Of a stretch of 64,000 nt of DNA, positions 9,366 to 19,755 are shown piece by piece. Each line of letters starts with the position of its first letter. Position 1 is the stretch's first letter. Made by a program: the position numbers and the translations under genes. This stretch comes from Haloarcula pelagica. GTDB taxonomy: Archaea > Halobacteriota > Halobacteria > Halobacteriales > Haloarculaceae. The notes under the pieces were generated by a model that ran no database searches, was not told the origin of the DNA, and was given only the letters and a program-made list of their open reading frames with translations. Where the stretch lies: the NCBI RefSeq assembly GCF_030127105.1, contig NZ_CP126162.1:1-64000 (forward strand), read 5' to 3'.

Positions 9366-9572
9366 ATGACAACCGTCCTCCACGCCCTCCGTGCCGTCGG
9401 CCTCGCTGCGGTCGATCTCGCCGTCGGTGCCCTCCTCTTTGGCGTCACGACCTCCCCGATCGGTCTCCTGGTGATCGCCGTCGGCCTGCTCGTCTTGCTC
9501 CACGTCACGTACACCGGCGCTGTCCACGCCCGCACGGCCCTCACCGAACGCAGGCGGCCGGAAGGGGTCTGA
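9366..9572 (+). CDS. Small membrane protein, 68 residues
   Basis: The protein starts MTTVLHALRAVGL and has two hydrophobic segments (about residues 5-26 and 30-50) with an Arg-rich tail. Two-helix proteins of this size next to unrelated genes are frequent in haloarchaea. No family assigned. It is divergent from the reductase gene and convergent with the receiver-PAS gene. Confidence 0.65.
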   Translation: MTTVLHALRAVGLAAVDLAVGALLFGVTTSPIGLLVIAVGLLVLLHVTYTGAVHARTALTERRRPEGV

Positions 9573-9610
9573 CCGGTCGGCGGTGCAACCCCGCGGTGTG
9601 TCCCACTCGG

Positions 9611-10372
9611 TCAGGGTAACCGATCCTCGTCGAGCGGCCGCAGGATACCGACCGATCCCCTGAACTCCTCGCCCTCGTACGGGAGGACGGCCATGTGGTC
9701 GCGGAACTCGATCTCCTCGCCGTCGGCAGTCACCAGCGTCGCCGGGAACCGCGACGTGTCCGGTCCCGCCGAGGAGAGCAGGTCACCGAGCTCGTCTTCG
9801 GCCCGCTCAACGACCTCCGGCGGCTTGATGTAGTCGGTCGGTTCCCCGACGATGTCCTCGCGGTCGCGATCCAGCGTCTCCGCAAGCTCGTCGTTGACCC
9901 ACCTGAACCGTCCCGTCTCGTCGACGACGTAGATCGGATACCCGAGCGCTTTCAGCACGGTGTCGTAACGGTCGGCGCGGCGGGTGGCACGGTAGCGCTG
10001 GACGCCCTCCCGAATGCGGTTTTGTAGTCGGTCCCACTGTTCGGTGCCGCCCTTCTGGAGGTAGCCGGTCAGGCCGGCGTTGAGCGCCGTGCTCGCGACC
10101 TCCTCGCCGCCGCGACCGGTGAACAGAATATAGGGGAAGTCCGGATGAGGGAACTGCTCTGTGAGTTCCTCGTACAGCTCTAGTCCGTCCAGCCGGGGCA
10201 TATCGTAGTCACTGACGACACAGTCGAACTCCGTGGGGTCGAACACCGCCAGGATATCCTCGGGGTCGGTCCGCGTCGTCACCTGGAGGTCGTCCGCACG
10301 CCCGAGCATCAGCTCGGCGAGCTCGGTCATGGAGCTGTCGTCGTCGACGTGGAGTACTTGAATACCTGACAC
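9611..10372 (-). CDS. Receiver-PAS response regulator
   Basis: Residues 1-125 are a receiver domain: acidic pocket VDDDSS, the phospho-acceptor Asp in CVVSDYDMP, the Thr in ILFTGRGG and the Lys in LQKGG. Residues about 135-250 are a PAS domain (YPIYVVDETGRFRWVNDE). No DNA-binding or kinase domain is present in the 253 residues, so the output is probably through protein contact. This layout is common in haloarchaea and often works with orphan histidine kinases such as those at 1 kb and 3.5-6.9 kb; that pairing is inferred only. Confidence 0.88.
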   Translation of the reverse strand: MSGIQVLHVDDDSSMTELAELMLGRADDLQVTTRTDPEDILAVFDPTEFDCVVSDYDMPRLDGLELYEELTEQFPHPDFPYILFTGRGGEEVASTALNAGLTGYLQKGGTEQWDRLQNRIREGVQRYRATRRADRYDTVLKALGYPIYVVDETGRFRWVNDELAETLDRDREDIVGEPTDYIKPPEVVERAEDELGDLLSSAGPDTSRFPATLVTADGEEIEFRDHMAVLPYEGEEFRGSVGILRPLDEDRLP

Positions 10373-10453
10373 TGCGATCTGTCTTGGTATCGTCCATCGA
10401 TGTATAAAAATGCAAGCTCCGACGGGGTCGTCCGACCGTCTTTGCGCCCCCGG

Positions 10454-11346
10454 TTATCGGCACCACGCGGCGAGCACGCGCTCCCGCGACCGAGTCAGCG
10501 TCGTGAGGTGGTCGGTGTCCGTGACGTGGAGTTCGGCGTCGGGCAGTCGGTCGGCCAGTTCCCTGGCCCCGGCCAGCGGGACGTTCGTGTCCCGGCTTCC
10601 GTGCCAGAGCCTGACCGGCGTATCGGCGGCCGCCACGTCGAACCCCCACGGGTCGGCCAGCAGTCGCGCTTCGGTCACGACGCCGCTTCGGGTCCGCTCG
10701 ACGGCCGTGAGGAACTCCTCGCGGACGATCCGTGCGTCGGCGTCGTCCATCGCCGCCCGCCCGTCCGCGGTCGTGTACTGCGAGACGACGAACGACGGGG
10801 GAGCCGGCGGGCCAGCGCACCGGTCGCGGCGAACAGCCCGCCCAGGAGCCAGCCGGCGTGGGTCCCGAGGCTCCCGAAGAGGCGCTGCACCGGCGGTGTC
10901 CGGTCCTCGAACTGCGGCGGCACTGCGCCCGAGACGACTGCGACGCCCTCGATCCGATCGGGGCGCGTCGCTGCAAGCGCGAGCGCGTGCGGGCCGCCGC
11001 CGGAGAAGCCCAGGACGGATGTCGAATCGATCCCGGCTTCGTCGAGCACCGGAACGGCGAACGCCGCGGTGTCCCGGAGGCGGCGACCGGGCCACGCGCT
11101 CGACCGACCGTATCCGGGCCGGTCGATGGCGACGACCCGAACCGAGTGGCTCCGCCCCAGTTCGTCGAACAGCGCGCCGACCCGCCGCGATCCCGGCGTC
11201 CCGTGGAACACGAGCAGCGGCGTGCCTCCCGGGTCGCCGTACTCGGCGTAGGTCACGTGCCGGTCGTCGCCGACGGGAACGCTGGATCTACGTGTCCCCT
11301 CGCCACCCTCGCCGTCGGGGTCCGGCGCCACAGTGGTCGCGTTCAT
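10454..11346 (-). pseudogene. Alpha/beta hydrolase, frameshift in a G run
   Basis: The first frame starts at ATG 11346 and shows VFHGTPGSRR (oxyanion loop), AIDRPGYGRS and the nucleophile elbow LGFSGGGPHAL. After ALARRLP the match moves frame at the five-G run 10797-10801 and continues FVVSQYTTADGR to the cap and the final ASP/HIS part (GSRDTNVP, TDTDHLTTL). One more G in that run would restore a 297-residue hydrolase. A homopolymer length error is therefore the simplest cause. It is divergent from an HTH_10 regulator across about 80 bases. Confidence 0.85.
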
Positions 11347-11428
11347 CGACCGAATAGTCGGTATCCGGACGGGAAGGGTCGATGCCGGATTGGTCCGGTT
11401 TTTAACTATTCTCGGTGTACGCACGGGT

Positions 11429-12070
11429 GTGCAACGCGTCGAGTTCGCCGTCACCTACCCCGAGGACCGAGCCCACCCGATCCACGGAGCGGTCCAGACG
11501 ACAGCGGGCGTCTCGCGCGCCGAGTTGCTGATCTGGGGGCCGACCGGCCGGGTCACGTCGCTGCTCTGGTTCGACTGTCCGGTCGACACCGCCCGCAGGC
11601 TACTCGGAGCGGTCGAGGCCAGGACGACGGAGTTGATCGGCGAGGACGGCGGCACCTACGCCTTCCTCGAACAGGAGACGTACGAACTTGACGCCGCGGT
11701 GCTGGGCGTCGTGGCCGACGCACACGTCGTCTTCCTCCCACCGGTCGTCTTCGAGGAGTCGGGCAACGCGACGGTCGAAGCCGTCGGGAGCAGGGAGGCC
11801 TTGGGGGCGTGCTACGAGGCGCTGCGCGAGCGCGTCCCCACGACCATCAAGCGGGTCCGCCCCTTCCGGCGGGGTGGGGAGAGCGGAGCGCTGACCGACC
11901 GCCAGCGGGCGGCCGTCGAAGCGGCGTCCGCGGTCGGCTACTACGACGTGCCCCGGACGGGCAGCGTCGCCGACGTGGCGGCCGAACTCGACTGTGCCCA
12001 CAGCACCGCGGGCGAACTCCTCCGGAAAGCGGAGGCGGCGCTGGTCGACGCGGCCGTCGACGCCGGCTAG
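11429..12070 (+). CDS. HTH_10 (bacterio-opsin-activator family) regulator
   Basis: The GTG at 11429 is chosen because a TATA-like run (TTTTTAAC, about 11399-11406) lies about 25 bases before it, as in leaderless haloarchaeal genes; the frame is open further upstream. The 213 residues have a sensing N-terminal half of the type seen in HTH_10 proteins (LIWGPTGRVTSLLWF). The C-terminal helix-turn-helix is LTDRQRAAVEAASAVGYYDVP, then an SVADVAAELDCAHSTAGELLRKAE recognition region. It probably activates nearby genes, perhaps the divergent hydrolase. Confidence 0.85.
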   Translation: MQRVEFAVTYPEDRAHPIHGAVQTTAGVSRAELLIWGPTGRVTSLLWFDCPVDTARRLLGAVEARTTELIGEDGGTYAFLEQETYELDAAVLGVVADAHVVFLPPVVFEESGNATVEAVGSREALGACYEALRERVPTTIKRVRPFRRGGESGALTDRQRAAVEAASAVGYYDVPRTGSVADVAAELDCAHSTAGELLRKAEAALVDAAVDAG

Positions 12071-12089
12071 ACAACGCGACACACCCCAC

Positions 12090-12731
12090 TCAGCCCGCAC
12101 AGCCGGTGCTCGGCCCGACGACCCCCTCGTCGATGATCGCCGTCTCTTCGTCGCCGCGCCAGATGACTCTGATCCGGTCACACGGCTGGAGCACGTCGGC
12201 GGACTGTCCGGCGTTGCGCTCCTGGACGACAAGCCGCTGGCCGGCGGTGACGTTCTCCTCCCACTCGTTGACGACACCGGGGTCAGAGCCGTCGCTGTCA
12301 CCCGGTGGTCCGTCCCGGGTCCCGGCAGGCGAGAGAGCCGGTGGCTTGTTGAGGTCGTTGAACTGATCGCCGTCTATCTCGACGACGAGCCCCTTCACGT
12401 CCGTCGGCGGCGAGGCGTTGTTGCTCTCGCTGTCGTCGGTCTCGTTGAACACCGTCGTGCCACCGACGACCACCTCCAGTTGCGTTCGGCGCAAGCGGTC
12501 CCCGCCGTCGTGTGTGACGACGACCGAGTCGTTCTTCGCGACGCCGTCGCCGAAGTACCGGGACTCGAACTCGATGTCGGCCGTCGGGGCGACCGACGAG
12601 ACGCTGTCGCCAAAGGAGAACGCGAACACCGTCAGTGTCGATCCGACGATAACGACCACTGCGACCATCAGTACGACGCCGAGCAACGACGAGACGCTTC
12701 GCTCCCCCGACAGCACGGAAATATCACCCAT
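12090..12731 (-). CDS. Archaeal type IV pilin-like protein
   Basis: The ATG at 12731 gives 213 residues. The N-terminus is a class III signal: polar residues, GERSVSS, then the hydrophobic helix LLGVVLMVAVVVIVGS. PibD-type peptidase would cleave just before the helix. The rest is a soluble beta-rich acidic domain with N-glycosylation sequons (NET, NVT) and two Cys residues. Such proteins assemble into adhesion pili or sit in the cell surface. The frame is open upstream but that part lacks pilin features. Confidence 0.8.
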   Translation of the reverse strand: MGDISVLSGERSVSSLLGVVLMVAVVVIVGSTLTVFAFSFGDSVSSVAPTADIEFESRYFGDGVAKNDSVVVTHDGGDRLRRTQLEVVVGGTTVFNETDDSESNNASPPTDVKGLVVEIDGDQFNDLNKPPALSPAGTRDGPPGDSDGSDPGVVNEWEENVTAGQRLVVQERNAGQSADVLQPCDRIRVIWRGDEETAIIDEGVVGPSTGCAG

Positions 12732-12893
12732 AGAGCACGTGGCTGTACTGTTGGGACGATACCATATAACAGTTCTTGAGACGACATTTCCGGGCGTCAC
12801 GGTGCACACGGGGACGAACATGTTCGCACCCCCATCCGGCCACTGGGAACCCGCTTTCCCCTTTTGATGGTCGGGCCGTCAAGCCCCGACTGT

Positions 12894-15178
12894 ATGGAAG
12901 TACAACGCAAGACGATCGCGAAGTTCATCGCTGCGGCCTTCGTGATCAACCTCGTCGTCATGGGTGCGGGCGCCTGGTTCGCCTACCAGGAGGCCCCGCC
13001 GATCCCCGACGAGATCACCGGACCGGAGGGACAGACCGTCGTCACGGACGAACAGATCAGGGACGGGAAGAAGGCTTTCCAGCGGGACGGCCTGATGAAC
13101 CACGGGTCGATCCTGGGCAACGGCGCCTACTACGGCCCCGACTACACGGCCGATACGCTCGATCTGAAGACCGAGCACATGCGCCAATACTACGCGCGGG
13201 AGCGGTACGACGCCGACTACGGCGCGCTCGGGAGCGGCGAGCGTGCGGCGATCGACGAGGTCGTTAAGCAGGACTTGGACGACCAGTACGACGGCGGTGA
13301 CATCCAGTACACCGCCGCGGAGCTGTACGCACACGAGCAGGTCCGCGAGGAGTACGTCGAGCGGTACCACGAGGGGAGCCACGAGCGGGGCGTCCCCGTG
13401 GAGATGATCGACTCCGAGGCCGACGCCCGGAAGTTCGCCGACTTCGCGCTCTGGACGGCCTGGTTCTCCCACACCGACCGGCCCGACGGTGACCACTCCT
13501 ACACGAACGAGTGGCCCTACGCGCCGGGCGCCGGCAACGACGCCACCGCCGCCGCGATGACTTGGAGCGTCATCGCGATGATCCTGCTCGTCGGCGCGGC
13601 CGGCTTCGGCATCTGGCTCTACCGGTCGATCGAACTCCCGGAGCCCTCGGCCGACGGCCTTTCCGTGCCCGAACCCGCGGACGTGGAGATATTCCCGAGC
13701 CAGCGAGCAGCGTTGCGGTTCATCCCCGTCGCGGCCGGCCTGTTCCTCTCGCAGGTGTTGCTCGGCGGCCTGCTCGCGCACTTCTACATCGAGCGGGCCG
13801 GCTTCTTCGGGATCGAGGAGCTCTTCGGCGTTCACATCCTCCAACTGCTCCCCTTCGCCATCGCGAAGACCTGGCACATCGACCTGGGGATCCTCTGGAT
13901 CGCCGCGACGTGGCTGGGGGCAGGCCTCTTCCTCCCACCGCTGCTGACCGGCCACGAGCCCAAGCGGCAGTCGACGTACATCGACGGCCTACTGGGCGCC
14001 ATCGTCGTCGTGACCGTCGGCGGCCTGGCCGGCATCTGGCTCGGTTCGAAAGGGTACCTCGACGGCCAACTGTGGTGGCTCGTCGGCAACGAAGGGCTCG
14101 AATATCTCGAAGTCGGGAAGCTCTGGCAGGTCGGCCTGCTGGCCGGCTTCGGTACCTGGGCGCTGCTGTCGATCCGCGGGCTCAAGCCGCTGCTCGACGA
14201 GGAGCCCGTCTTCGGCCTCGGGCACATGATCCTCTACGCCGGCGGCTCCATCGCCCTGCTGTTTACCGCCGGCTTCCTCTTCACGCCGGACACCAACATC
14301 GCCGTCACGGAGTTCTGGCGCTGGTGGGTCGTCCACATGTGGGTCGAGGGCGCCTTCGAGTTCTTCATCGTCGCCATCGTCGGACTGACGCTGGTGTCGA
14401 TGAACCTCCTCTCGCGGCGCAGCGCCGAGAAGGCGGTCATGCTCCAGGCCCTGCTCGTGATGAGTACCGGCGTCATCGGCGTCTCGCACCACTACTGGTG
14501 GGTCGGGATGCCCGACATGTGGATCCCCATCGGGAGCGCCTTCTCCACGCTGGAACTGATCCCGCTCGTGTTCATCCTCTACGAGGCGCTGGGTCAGTAC
14601 CGGGCGATGTCCGAGAGCGGCGGGTTCCCCTACAAGCTCCGTTCATGTTCATCATCGCCAGCGGCGTCTGGAACTTCGTCGGCGCCGGCGTGCTGGGCTT
14701 TTTCATCAATCTCCCGCTGATCAACTACTACGAGCACGGCACTTACCTCACGGTCGGGCACGCCCACGCCGCGATGTTCGGCGCCTTCGGCTTCCTCGCG
14801 CTGGGGATGGTCAGCTACATGCTCCAGTTGTCGATCCAGCCCAGTCGGTGGGACGGCTCCTGGCTCCGGGCCGCGTTCTGGTGCTGGAACGTCGGCCTGG
14901 CGCTGATGGTGTTCGTCTCGGTGCTGCCGGTCGGGTTCCTCCAACTGGAGGTGGTGTTCACCCAGAGCTACGACGCCGCGCGGAGCCTCGCGTTCTACAA
15001 CCAACCGATCATCCAGACGCTGTTCTGGGCGCGGCTCCCAGGTGACACGCTGATCATCCTGGGGACGGTCATCTACGCCGCCGACCTCGTCCGCAAGCGG
15101 TTCGTCCTCAGGCAGTCGGCCGACGACCCGAGCGTCGACGATGTCGCCGTCGCGGACGGCGTCCTCAACGACGACTGA
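12894..15178 (+). pseudogene. norB: Quinol-type nitric oxide reductase, one-base frameshift
   Basis: The two frames join into a 761-residue qNOR. The N-terminus has one membrane helix and the extracytoplasmic qNOR extension (DGKKAFQRDGLMNHGSILG). About twelve more helices carry the family His ligands and Glu: HMWVEGAFEFF, GVSHHYWWVGMP and VGHAHAAMFGAFGF. The reading frame breaks after GGFPYKL at 14637-14640, where CTCCG replaces the expected CTCCCG; one more C restores LPFMFIIASG. The enzyme reduces NO to N2O with quinol electrons in the membrane. ATG 12894 is preferred; an in-frame ATG lies 27-30 bases upstream. No other denitrification gene is in view. Confidence 0.9.
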
Positions 15179-15205
15179 GCCCGGCAGCGATCTCCCCGGT
15201 CGATC

Positions 15206-16664
15206 TCAGTCCCGGTAGACCCCGCGGCCGACCTCCAACTCGCCGTCGGTGACCTGCCAGCCCGACTGTGGGCCGGCGAACTGGACCCGCGACCACTCGC
15301 GGTACTCGTTGCCACGCCAGCCGCCGGCGAACCACTCGTTGCGGCCGCTGACCTCGGCGGAGACGGACACCACGGTGTCGTCGTCGGTGTCGTAGTCGGC
15401 GTACACCCGCCCGTCGTACTCGTAACAGTGGTTCGTCTCGGTGGACCGGCCGAAACAGTCGACTTCGGTCCGGTTGTACCGGGTCGGGAACAGCGGTTCG
15501 TCGCCGATCGGCGTCGCCGTATCGATCGTCTCGTTGGCCCCGAGCGTCACCGTGAACTCGAAGCTCCCGTCGTTCTGGACACCCATCTCGGGGTTGCCGG
15601 GATCGTACTCCTCGGGACTGATCCGCTCGTAGTAGCCGGTGTCGCCCTGTTCGACGTTCCGGTAGTAGACCGTCTCGACCGCGATCCGGTCGGCCGTGAT
15701 CGAAAGCATCGGCCCCTCCGCCGTGCTGACGACCGCGTAGGTGAAGTTCACCGGGGCCGGATCGCCGTCGTACCCGCGGACCGGCGGCGTGTATCGGGAG
15801 TACTCGACGGTCCGGACGAACTCTTCGCCCAGCCGTGAGCTGTTGCCCTCGACCGGCACCGGGACGTAGAACGTGGCGTCTTCCAGCGTCCCGTCGGCGG
15901 AGATGCCGACGCGGTACTCGTAGGTGCTGGTCGTGCTCTCGCCGATCCGTTGCTCCCCGAGCACCGAGAGCCCGGCCAGGACGAGTCCGAACACCAGGAC
16001 GACGACCACTGCGCCGATGCCGACGGTGCGCCAGCCGACACGGTCGCCCGGCGGTCTGGTGAGCATGTGATGGAGCAGGACCGCGACCGCCGTGCCGGCG
16101 ACGAATCCCGCCGGGAGGCCGACGAGGATCGAGAGCCAGATCACCGGCTCGCAGCACCACGGTCAGGGCGATCCCGACGGCGAGAAACACGACGAGGCCG
16201 GCGAGCAGACTCAGTCCGATCGGAGCAAGCCGACGGCCGCCGCCGAGGTCGTCGATCGACTCCGCGGCGCCGGTGTCGGTTACCTTGTGCCGGTCGGCTT
16301 CGAGGAGACCGGCCAGCCCTCCGCCGATCGCGGCGACCGCGACCTGTGCGACCGTGGCGAACAGCGAGAGGACAGCACCGACGAGTAGCCCACCCAGCGG
16401 GACACCGAGGCCGTCGAAAGGGAGGGACCCGAACCGGAGAAACAGGATCGTTCCGGTGATAACGGTGCTGAGGGCAGCCATGATCGCGCCCGCGATAGCG
16501 CCGGTGACGGCGCCCCGACGCGGCCCCGCTCGTTCCAGGTAGCCGGCGACGCCGCCGCCGATCAGCGGCGCGACGAGCAAGACGATGGGGACGAAGCCCA
16601 GAAGGACACCGACGACTGCGCCGACCGCGCCGTTGCGGAGCGTTTGGCGTTCGGGAAGCTGCAT
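15206..16664 (-). pseudogene. Polytopic membrane protein with secreted domain, frameshifted
   Basis: From ATG 16664 the first frame gives about 170 residues with five hydrophobic Gly/Ala-rich segments (DUF5518-like in style). After ALTVVLRA the match moves one frame at 16144-16147 (one extra base in the CCGG stretch) and continues with WLSILVGLPAGFVAG, one more helix, then a beta-rich domain of about 240 residues ending WQVTDGELEVGRGVY. Together they make 485 residues. The alternative is two genes, the second starting at GTG 16144, but then the first would lack a stop for a further kilobase. Function unknown. Confidence 0.6.
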
Positions 16665-16769
16665 GACTGAAATGACACTCGGAGGATACTTATTGCTATG
16701 CCAGGCGAGTCAGCGGCGACGCTCACGGTTCGGCGACCCCAGAAAACCCCGCGAGACCGCGACGGCGGC

Positions 16770-16868
16770 TCAGTCAGTCGGCTGTTCGTCGTCCCCGCCA
16801 CGGCGGCGGAGACCGATGACGACGATCGCGACGATTGCGACGATAGCGATGAGTTTTGTCCGGTTCAT
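16770..16868 (-). CDS. Small single-helix membrane protein, 32 residues
   Basis: The frame starts MNRTKLIAIVAIVAIVVIG and ends with an Arg-rich and acidic tail (RRRGGDDEQPTD) before TGA. This order (short positive start, one helix, positive stop-transfer, acidic tail) matches small haloarchaeal membrane proteins and is unlikely by chance. Partner and role are unknown. Confidence 0.6.
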   Translation of the reverse strand: MNRTKLIAIVAIVAIVVIGLRRRGGDDEQPTD

Positions 16869-17056
16869 CCTAGACTGTACTTCTCACCTATCAGATATAA
16901 AGATTAGCGTGACGGGACGCCGTTGCGGGCCGGTCAGCGCCCGGCTCTCGGTCCGGAACCTGTTCGTATCTCCTGACCGGCGCCGGCGCGGACCACACAC
17001 CCCTATCGATGTGTTCGGCCAAGCGTTATCGTGTCGGCGCGACAACTGAAAACGGC

Positions 17057-17629
17057 ATGGTAACGTTCGCGATCGTCTACGGGACCGGCGAAGGACAGAC
17101 AGCGAAAGTCGCGACGCGGATCGGGACCGCGCTCAGGGACCGGGGCCACGAGGCGGTGGTCACCGACATCACCGACGCCGACCCGGCCACAGTGCTCGAC
17201 GGCGTCGACGCGGCGCTGGTCGGGTCCTCGATCCACGTCGGCAAGCACGCCGGGGCGATCAGGTCGTTCGTCGAAGCCAACCGCGACAGGCTTCGGTCGC
17301 TCCCCACGGCGTTCTTCCAGGTGTCGCTCACCTCGGCGGTCGACGACGAACAGCACCGGGCCGAGGCCGCACGGTACGTCACGGAGTTCACCGACGGGAC
17401 CGGCTGGCATCCCGACCGAGTGGGGCTGTTCGGCGGTGCCCTCCGCTATTCGGAGTACGGCTTCCTGAAGCGGTTACTGATGAAACGCATCGCGGCGGAC
17501 GCGACAGGCGACACCGACACCGCACAGGATTACGAGTACACGGACTGGGACGAGGTCGAGCAGTTCGCGGCCGATGTCGCGGCGTTCGTCGAGGGGCGAC
17601 TCGGCACGACGCCACCGGCCGACGAGTGA
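17057..17629 (+). CDS. Flavodoxin-domain protein (HemG-like)
   Basis: The ATG at 17057 follows an upstream in-frame extension that lacks flavodoxin features. The 190 residues start FAIVYGTGEGQTAKVA, the FMN phosphate-binding loop, then LVGSSIHVGKHAGAI and LFGGALRYSEYGFLKRLLMKRI. The last two segments resemble protoporphyrinogen oxidase HemG-type flavodoxins. It would bind FMN and carry electrons in the cytoplasm. A heme-synthesis role is possible but not shown by neighbours, which are a pilin/NO-reductase region and a bactofilin-like gene. Confidence 0.85.
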   Translation: MVTFAIVYGTGEGQTAKVATRIGTALRDRGHEAVVTDITDADPATVLDGVDAALVGSSIHVGKHAGAIRSFVEANRDRLRSLPTAFFQVSLTSAVDDEQHRAEAARYVTEFTDGTGWHPDRVGLFGGALRYSEYGFLKRLLMKRIAADATGDTDTAQDYEYTDWDEVEQFAADVAAFVEGRLGTTPPADE

Positions 17630-17641
17630 TCGTTCACACAC

Positions 17642-18763
17642 TCAGGCGGGTGAGCCCTCGCCGGTCGATTCGTCGAGTGTCGTCTGTCGGCCCCCAGGGG
17701 ACTCCTCCTGACCGCGCGCGGCGTAGGCGTCCCGGAGTCCCAGCACCAGCGCCCCCATCCCGAGCAGGAAGGCAAGCAACTCGAAGAGGCCGCCGATCAC
17801 GGGGACGGCACCGAGGACGGCGAACCCGACCAGCCCGACGACCAGCGCGAGCCACCGGTTCTCGGTGTCTGCTAACCCGAGCGCCCACCAACCGACGGCG
17901 AACTGGCCGTAGACGACGCTGACCCAGACCGCGATCCCGAAGGCGATCGCGCCGACGACCGATAGCGGAAGCCCGACGATCGTTATCGCCAGGACGAGCA
18001 AGGCGATGGGGACGGCGACGAGGACGAGGAACCCGACCCCGCCGGTCCAGACCGGCCGGTTCGAGACTCGGTCTGCCACACCGGCGGAGAACTGCGGGAA
18101 GACGGCGAGCAACACCACACCGAGCAGGAGGTTCGCCACGAGACCGTAGACGACGCCGAGCCAGGACGGGATATCGAGCGTCCCGAACTCCGGTCCGGCG
18201 GACTGGCCGATCGAGCGGTCCCTGACGACCGCCCCCTGGATCGTCGCGTCCGGGTCGCGGTTGAACGTCTCCGCGTCGTAGCGGAACTCACCACCGACTA
18301 CCGCCGACGGGCCGACTGTTATCGTCTCCGCGCCCGCGCGAACGTCGCCGTCGATCTGCCCGTCGACGATGAGATAGTTCGCACCGGCCTCGACGTTGCC
18401 CCCGATCTGTGCGGACTCGCCGATCTCCACCGTCCCGCTGGCGACGTTGACGTTCCCGCCGACCGTCCCGTCGATCCGGACGGTTCCAGCGGCGGCACTG
18501 ATGTCGCCGCCGACGGTGCCGCCGTCGGTCACGAGGATCGTTCCCGCCGCACCGGAGATATCGCCGGTGACGGTTCCGCGGACGATGATCGTCCCCGCGA
18601 AGCCGGAGACGCTGTCGTAGGTCTCGCCCTCCCCGACGACGATCGTGTCGGACGCGCCCTCGAAGGACTGCCCGGCGACGACTCCCGAACCGACGGAGAG
18701 CAAGAGGAGTGCACCGACGAGAACGATAGCGATACGACGGGACCACGACGGATCGGTTGACAT
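17642..18763 (-). CDS. Bactofilin-like beta-repeat protein with membrane domain
   Basis: The 373 residues open with a signal-like helix (IAIVLVGALLLLSVGSG). Residues about 40-185 are a regular beta-solenoid of short repeats (GTVTGDISGAAGTI, GTVGGDISAAAGTV, GTVGGNVNVASGTV), typical of polymer-forming bactofilin folds. Residues about 205-345 hold five or six membrane helices. The tail is soluble and acidic. Fusion of a secreted bactofilin-type repeat to a membrane domain is known in haloarchaea. It may help shape the envelope; this is inferred. Confidence 0.82.
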   Translation of the reverse strand: MSTDPSWSRRIAIVLVGALLLLSVGSGVVAGQSFEGASDTIVVGEGETYDSVSGFAGTIIVRGTVTGDISGAAGTILVTDGGTVGGDISAAAGTVRIDGTVGGNVNVASGTVEIGESAQIGGNVEAGANYLIVDGQIDGDVRAGAETITVGPSAVVGGEFRYDAETFNRDPDATIQGAVVRDRSIGQSAGPEFGTLDIPSWLGVVYGLVANLLLGVVLLAVFPQFSAGVADRVSNRPVWTGGVGFLVLVAVPIALLVLAITIVGLPLSVVGAIAFGIAVWVSVVYGQFAVGWWALGLADTENRWLALVVGLVGFAVLGAVPVIGGLFELLAFLLGMGALVLGLRDAYAARGQEESPGGRQTTLDESTGEGSPA

Positions 18764-18986
18764 GCCCCTCTGTTCTCAACCAACCAATATAAATATTCAC
18801 TGACACGTATTCTCAGCCGGTCGAGACTGAGAAAATAGCGTTTAGAGGAGCTCTGTACCTCTCTGAACGATCTTGGGGAGCCATTCGTTACCTTCGTGAA
18901 AATTACCATATTCAGAACAATAACGTTCCGATCGTTTACTGGATAGTCACGGTGGAAGTCGTCCGGACAGTACTGTTTTTACGGCG

Positions 18987-19748
18987 GTGCGCGTAGCTCG
19001 GTCTGTGTGCGAAACGACAGATACGCTGTCCGGTCCGCGGGCCGACAGCGATGCGGGGAGCGGTCGGCTGAGGGCGGTTCTGGTCGCGCTCGGACTGCTG
19101 GTGGTGGGGCTGGGCGCGAGCATCGTGGTCGGTATCGTGTTCACCGTCCCGTTGCTCCTGTTCGGGGCCGACGTACAGAGCCCCACGGTGTTTCTCTTGC
19201 TCGCCGCGGTGGGCCAACTCGCCTTTCTCGTCGTCGGGCTCTCGTATGTCGGGCGGTACGGTGGGGTGACCGTTCGGCGCCCGAGCAGACGCGACACCGG
19301 TTATCTCGTCGGTGGTCTCGTTGCCGCGCTGATCGCCGCCACGGGCCTGAGCGTCGTTGTCACCGTCCTCGGGATCGGCCCGTCCGGGAGTGTCTTCGAC
19401 GACCCGATCACCACGGCGCCGTGGGTCGCGCTCGCACTGGCGGGCCTCTCTATCGTCCTCGTCGCGCCTGCGGAGGAACTGCTCTTTCGGGGTGCCATCC
19501 AGGGCCGACTCCGCAAATCGTTCGGCCCGGTCGGTGCTGTCGGGGGTGCGAGTGTCATCTTCGGGTCGATTCACTTGCTCAACTACACCGGGTCGATCGT
19601 CGGTGCGCTCAGCGGCGTCGTCATCGTTACTGTCGGCGGTGCCATCTTCGGGACGATCTACGAGCGGACGGGGAACTTGCTCGTTCCGATCGGTGCCCAC
19701 GGCGGCTACAACGCGGTGTTGTTGACCGTGGCGTTTCTCGCGAGTTGA
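18987..19748 (+). CDS. CPBP-family intramembrane glutamic protease
   Basis: The protein has about seven membrane helices. The Abi/CPBP motifs are present in order: EELLFRGAIQGRL (EExxxR), FGSIHLLNY (FxxxH) and PIGAHGGYN. The family includes Rce1-type CAAX proteases and bacteriocin-related processing or immunity proteins. GTG 18987 gives 253 residues; GTG 19005 sits about 25-30 bases after a TTTTTA box and may be the true leaderless start. Neighbours do not point to a substrate. Confidence 0.85.
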   Translation: MRVARSVCETTDTLSGPRADSDAGSGRLRAVLVALGLLVVGLGASIVVGIVFTVPLLLFGADVQSPTVFLLLAAVGQLAFLVVGLSYVGRYGGVTVRRPSRRDTGYLVGGLVAALIAATGLSVVVTVLGIGPSGSVFDDPITTAPWVALALAGLSIVLVAPAEELLFRGAIQGRLRKSFGPVGAVGGASVIFGSIHLLNYTGSIVGALSGVVIVTVGGAIFGTIYERTGNLLVPIGAHGGYNAVLLTVAFLAS

Positions 19749-19755
19749 GCGCCGG

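Noticed and set aside
13511-15178. Second long plus-strand frame as a separate gene beside the NO reductase
   Set aside because: Only its part after about 14640 is protein-like, and it continues the same enzyme. The earlier part is an Arg/Pro-rich shadow.
16698-16907. Plus-strand 69-codon frame rich in Asp and Arg
   Set aside because: It is antisense to the small 32-residue membrane protein, whose helix pattern is more convincing.
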